Positions 5,185-6,209 of a DNA stretch of 6,209 nt are shown here, one piece after another. Position numbers and translations under genes: made by a program. How positions within the stretch are numbered: the first letter of the stretch is position 1; the number at the start of each line of letters is the position of its first letter. Source of the DNA: CADEED01 sp035525785 (GTDB taxonomy: Bacteria; Pseudomonadota; Gammaproteobacteria; Steroidobacterales; Steroidobacteraceae); NCBI GenBank assembly GCA_035525785.1, contig DATLDQ010000137.1:1-6209 (forward strand), in the 5' to 3' direction. The notes under the pieces were generated by a model that saw only the letters and a program-made list of their open reading frames with translations, did no database searches and was not told where the DNA came from.

Positions 5185-5633
5185 GCGCCGCCAAGAAAGA
5201 AGCCGCCCCGAAGGCGCCGAAAACCGAGCAATCGGCCGTCAAGGCCGAGAAAGCCCCCAAGGCCGAGAAAGCCCCCAAGGTCGCGAAGAAGTCCAAGAAG
5301 GTCACCGACATCAAGGACGCTCCGAAGGTCGCCGGACAGGAAAGGCTCATCAACCTCCTGACCACTCCGCACATCACGGAGAAGACCTCGCTCGCCATGC
5401 AGAACGCGAACACCTACTCGTTCCGCGTGCTGCGCGACTCGTCCAAGCCGGAGATCAAGGCCGCCGTCGAGCTCATGTTCGGCGTCAAGGTCGCGAAGGT
5501 GAATGTGGTGAACGAGACCGGCAAGACTCGCCGCTTCGGCAAGTTTCAGGGTCGCACCCAGGACATCAAGAAAGCCTACGTTCGCCTGGCCCCGGGCCAG
5601 ACGATCGACTACGAAGCCAAGATCAAGGCCTGA
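5181..5633 (+). CDS. rplW: Large-subunit ribosomal protein L23 with an N-terminal Lys/Ala/Pro extension
   Basis: This 150-residue protein is L23, which lies at the tunnel exit and is the docking site for trigger factor and a contact of SRP and the translocon. The conserved core runs from about 54 to the end: ERLINLLTTPHITEK, EIKAAVELMFGVKVAKVNVV, TRRFGKFQGR and KKAYVRLAPGQ. Glu67 aligns with Glu18 of Escherichia coli L23, the trigger-factor contact. Residues 1-49 have no counterpart in the 100-residue Escherichia coli protein. They are rich in Lys, Ala and Pro and contain two exact KAEKAP repeats. The GTG start overlaps the rplD stop (GTGA), and a good Shine-Dalgarno lies eight bases upstream. 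There is no in-frame ATG, GTG or TTG between this GTG and the core, so the extension must be translated if this start is used. The extension is probably disordered. Confidence 0.95.
   Translation: MSAAKKEAAPKAPKTEQSAVKAEKAPKAEKAPKVAKKSKKVTDIKDAPKVAGQERLINLLTTPHITEKTSLAMQNANTYSFRVLRDSSKPEIKAAVELMFGVKVAKVNVVNETGKTRRFGKFQGRTQDIKKAYVRLAPGQTIDYEAKIKA
5241..5276 (+). repeat. Perfect 18-bp tandem duplication within rplW
   Basis: AAGGCCGAGAAAGCCCCC occurs twice head to tail (5241-5258 and 5259-5276), followed by a degenerate partial third copy starting AAGGTCGCGAAG. Each unit encodes KAEKAP. The two copies are identical at the nucleotide level, including third positions, which points to recent duplication or slippage. 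The unit is a multiple of three, so copy-number changes keep the reading frame. Confidence 0.9.
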
Positions 5634-5645
5634 AGGTAGTTAGTC

Positions 5646-6209
5646 ATGCCAGTCATCAAGATGAAACCGACTTCGCCGGGCACGCGCTTCCGCGTCAAGC
5701 TCGACAAGTCGCACCTGTGGAAGGGCGGCCCCTACGAGCCGCTGACCGAGAAGCAGAAGAAGCACTCGGGCCGCAACAACGTCGGCCGCATCACCACGCG
5801 CCACCAGGGCAGCGGGCAGAAGCAGAAGTACCGCATCATCGATTTCCGTCGCGACAAGGACGGCATCAAGGGCGTGGTCGAGCGCATCGAGCACGATCCG
5901 AACCGCACCTGCCACATCGCGCTGGTGAAGTACGCCGATGGCGAGCGCCGTTACATCCTCGCCACCAAGGGCATGGAAGCCGGTGATGAAGTGCGCTCGG
6001 GCGCGGACTCCCCGATCAAGTCGGGCAACGCCATGCAGCTGCGCCACATCCCGGTCGGCTCCATCGTGCACAACATCGAGCTCAAGCCCGGCAAGGGCGG
6101 CCAGATGATGCGCAGCGCCGGCACCTCGGCGAGCTTTACGGCCCGCGAAGGCATCTACGCGCTGCTGCGCCTGAAGTCGGGCGAGAGCCGCAAGGTGCAC
6201 GTCGACTGC
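5646..6209 (+). CDS. rplB: Large-subunit ribosomal protein L2, N-terminal part
   Basis: The first 188 codons are present and the gene runs off the window; the full protein is normally about 275 residues. L2 is a primary 23S rRNA-binding protein needed for subunit association and the peptidyl transferase centre. The start MPVIKMKPTSPGTRFRV, then GRNNVGRITTRHQGSGQKQKYRIIDFRR, DGERRYILATKG, IPVGSIVHNIELKPGKGGQ and LRLKSGESRKVHVDC match L2 throughout. The C-terminal third, with the conserved histidine region (His229 in Escherichia coli), lies outside the window. AAGG nine bases upstream supports ATG 5646, which follows the rplW stop by 12 bases. Downstream genes are expected to be rpsS, rplV and rpsC if the usual order holds. 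Confidence 0.97.
   Translation, partial: MPVIKMKPTSPGTRFRVKLDKSHLWKGGPYEPLTEKQKKHSGRNNVGRITTRHQGSGQKQKYRIIDFRRDKDGIKGVVERIEHDPNRTCHIALVKYADGERRYILATKGMEAGDEVRSGADSPIKSGNAMQLRHIPVGSIVHNIELKPGKGGQMMRSAGTSASFTAREGIYALLRLKSGESRKVHVDC

Noticed and set aside
5241..5276. Tandem repeat considered as a CRISPR or mobile-element trace
   Set aside because: There are only two direct 18-bp units with no spacers, inside an intact reading frame; it is a coding tandem duplication.

Overview
This is a GC-rich window, most likely from a proteobacterium and probably a gammaproteobacterium. That guess rests on the L3, L4, L23 and L2 sequences and on a porin of the Gram-negative AlgE/alginate-export type. No gene here fixes the genus. 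All real genes read on the plus strand, and both the first and last genes are cut by the window edges.

Region 1 (1 to 3425) is the 3' part of a nitrate-type ABC importer operon. It holds the C-terminal part of an NrtB-like inner-membrane permease, then a 559-residue protein with two ABC ATPase domains in one chain (NrtC/NrtD-like, overlapping the permease by 4 bp), then a signal-peptide-bearing outer-membrane beta-barrel porin 24 nt downstream. Together they suggest a route for an anion, most likely nitrate, across the outer membrane and then by ATP-driven import across the inner membrane. The substrate-binding protein and the first part of the permease gene would lie upstream.

Region 2 (3426 to 3861) has no credible gene. 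In order it contains a long-loop inverted repeat just after the porin, a near-perfect FNR/ANR/DNR-type box (TTGAC-N4-ATCAA), a good sigma70-type promoter (TTGCGG, 17 nt, TATACT, GC-rich discriminator), and a predicted leader of about 257 nt packed with inverted repeats.

Region 3 (3862 to 6209) is the start of an S10-type ribosomal protein operon: rplC (L3), rplD (L4), rplW (L23) and rplB (L2, cut at the window end), tightly packed and probably co-transcribed. The usual first gene, rpsJ (S10), is not in front of rplC; the nitrate transport genes are there instead. L23 carries a 49-residue Lys/Ala/Pro-rich N-terminal extension, L3 carries a basic C-terminal tail, and the tunnel loop of L4 departs from the usual sequence.

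I see no mobile element, CRISPR array, tRNA or rRNA. The points most worth a second look are the operon split at rpsJ/rplC with its structured leader, the orphan FNR-like box, the predicted asymmetry of the two ATP sites in the fused ATPase, and the modified tunnel and exit-port proteins L4 and L23.
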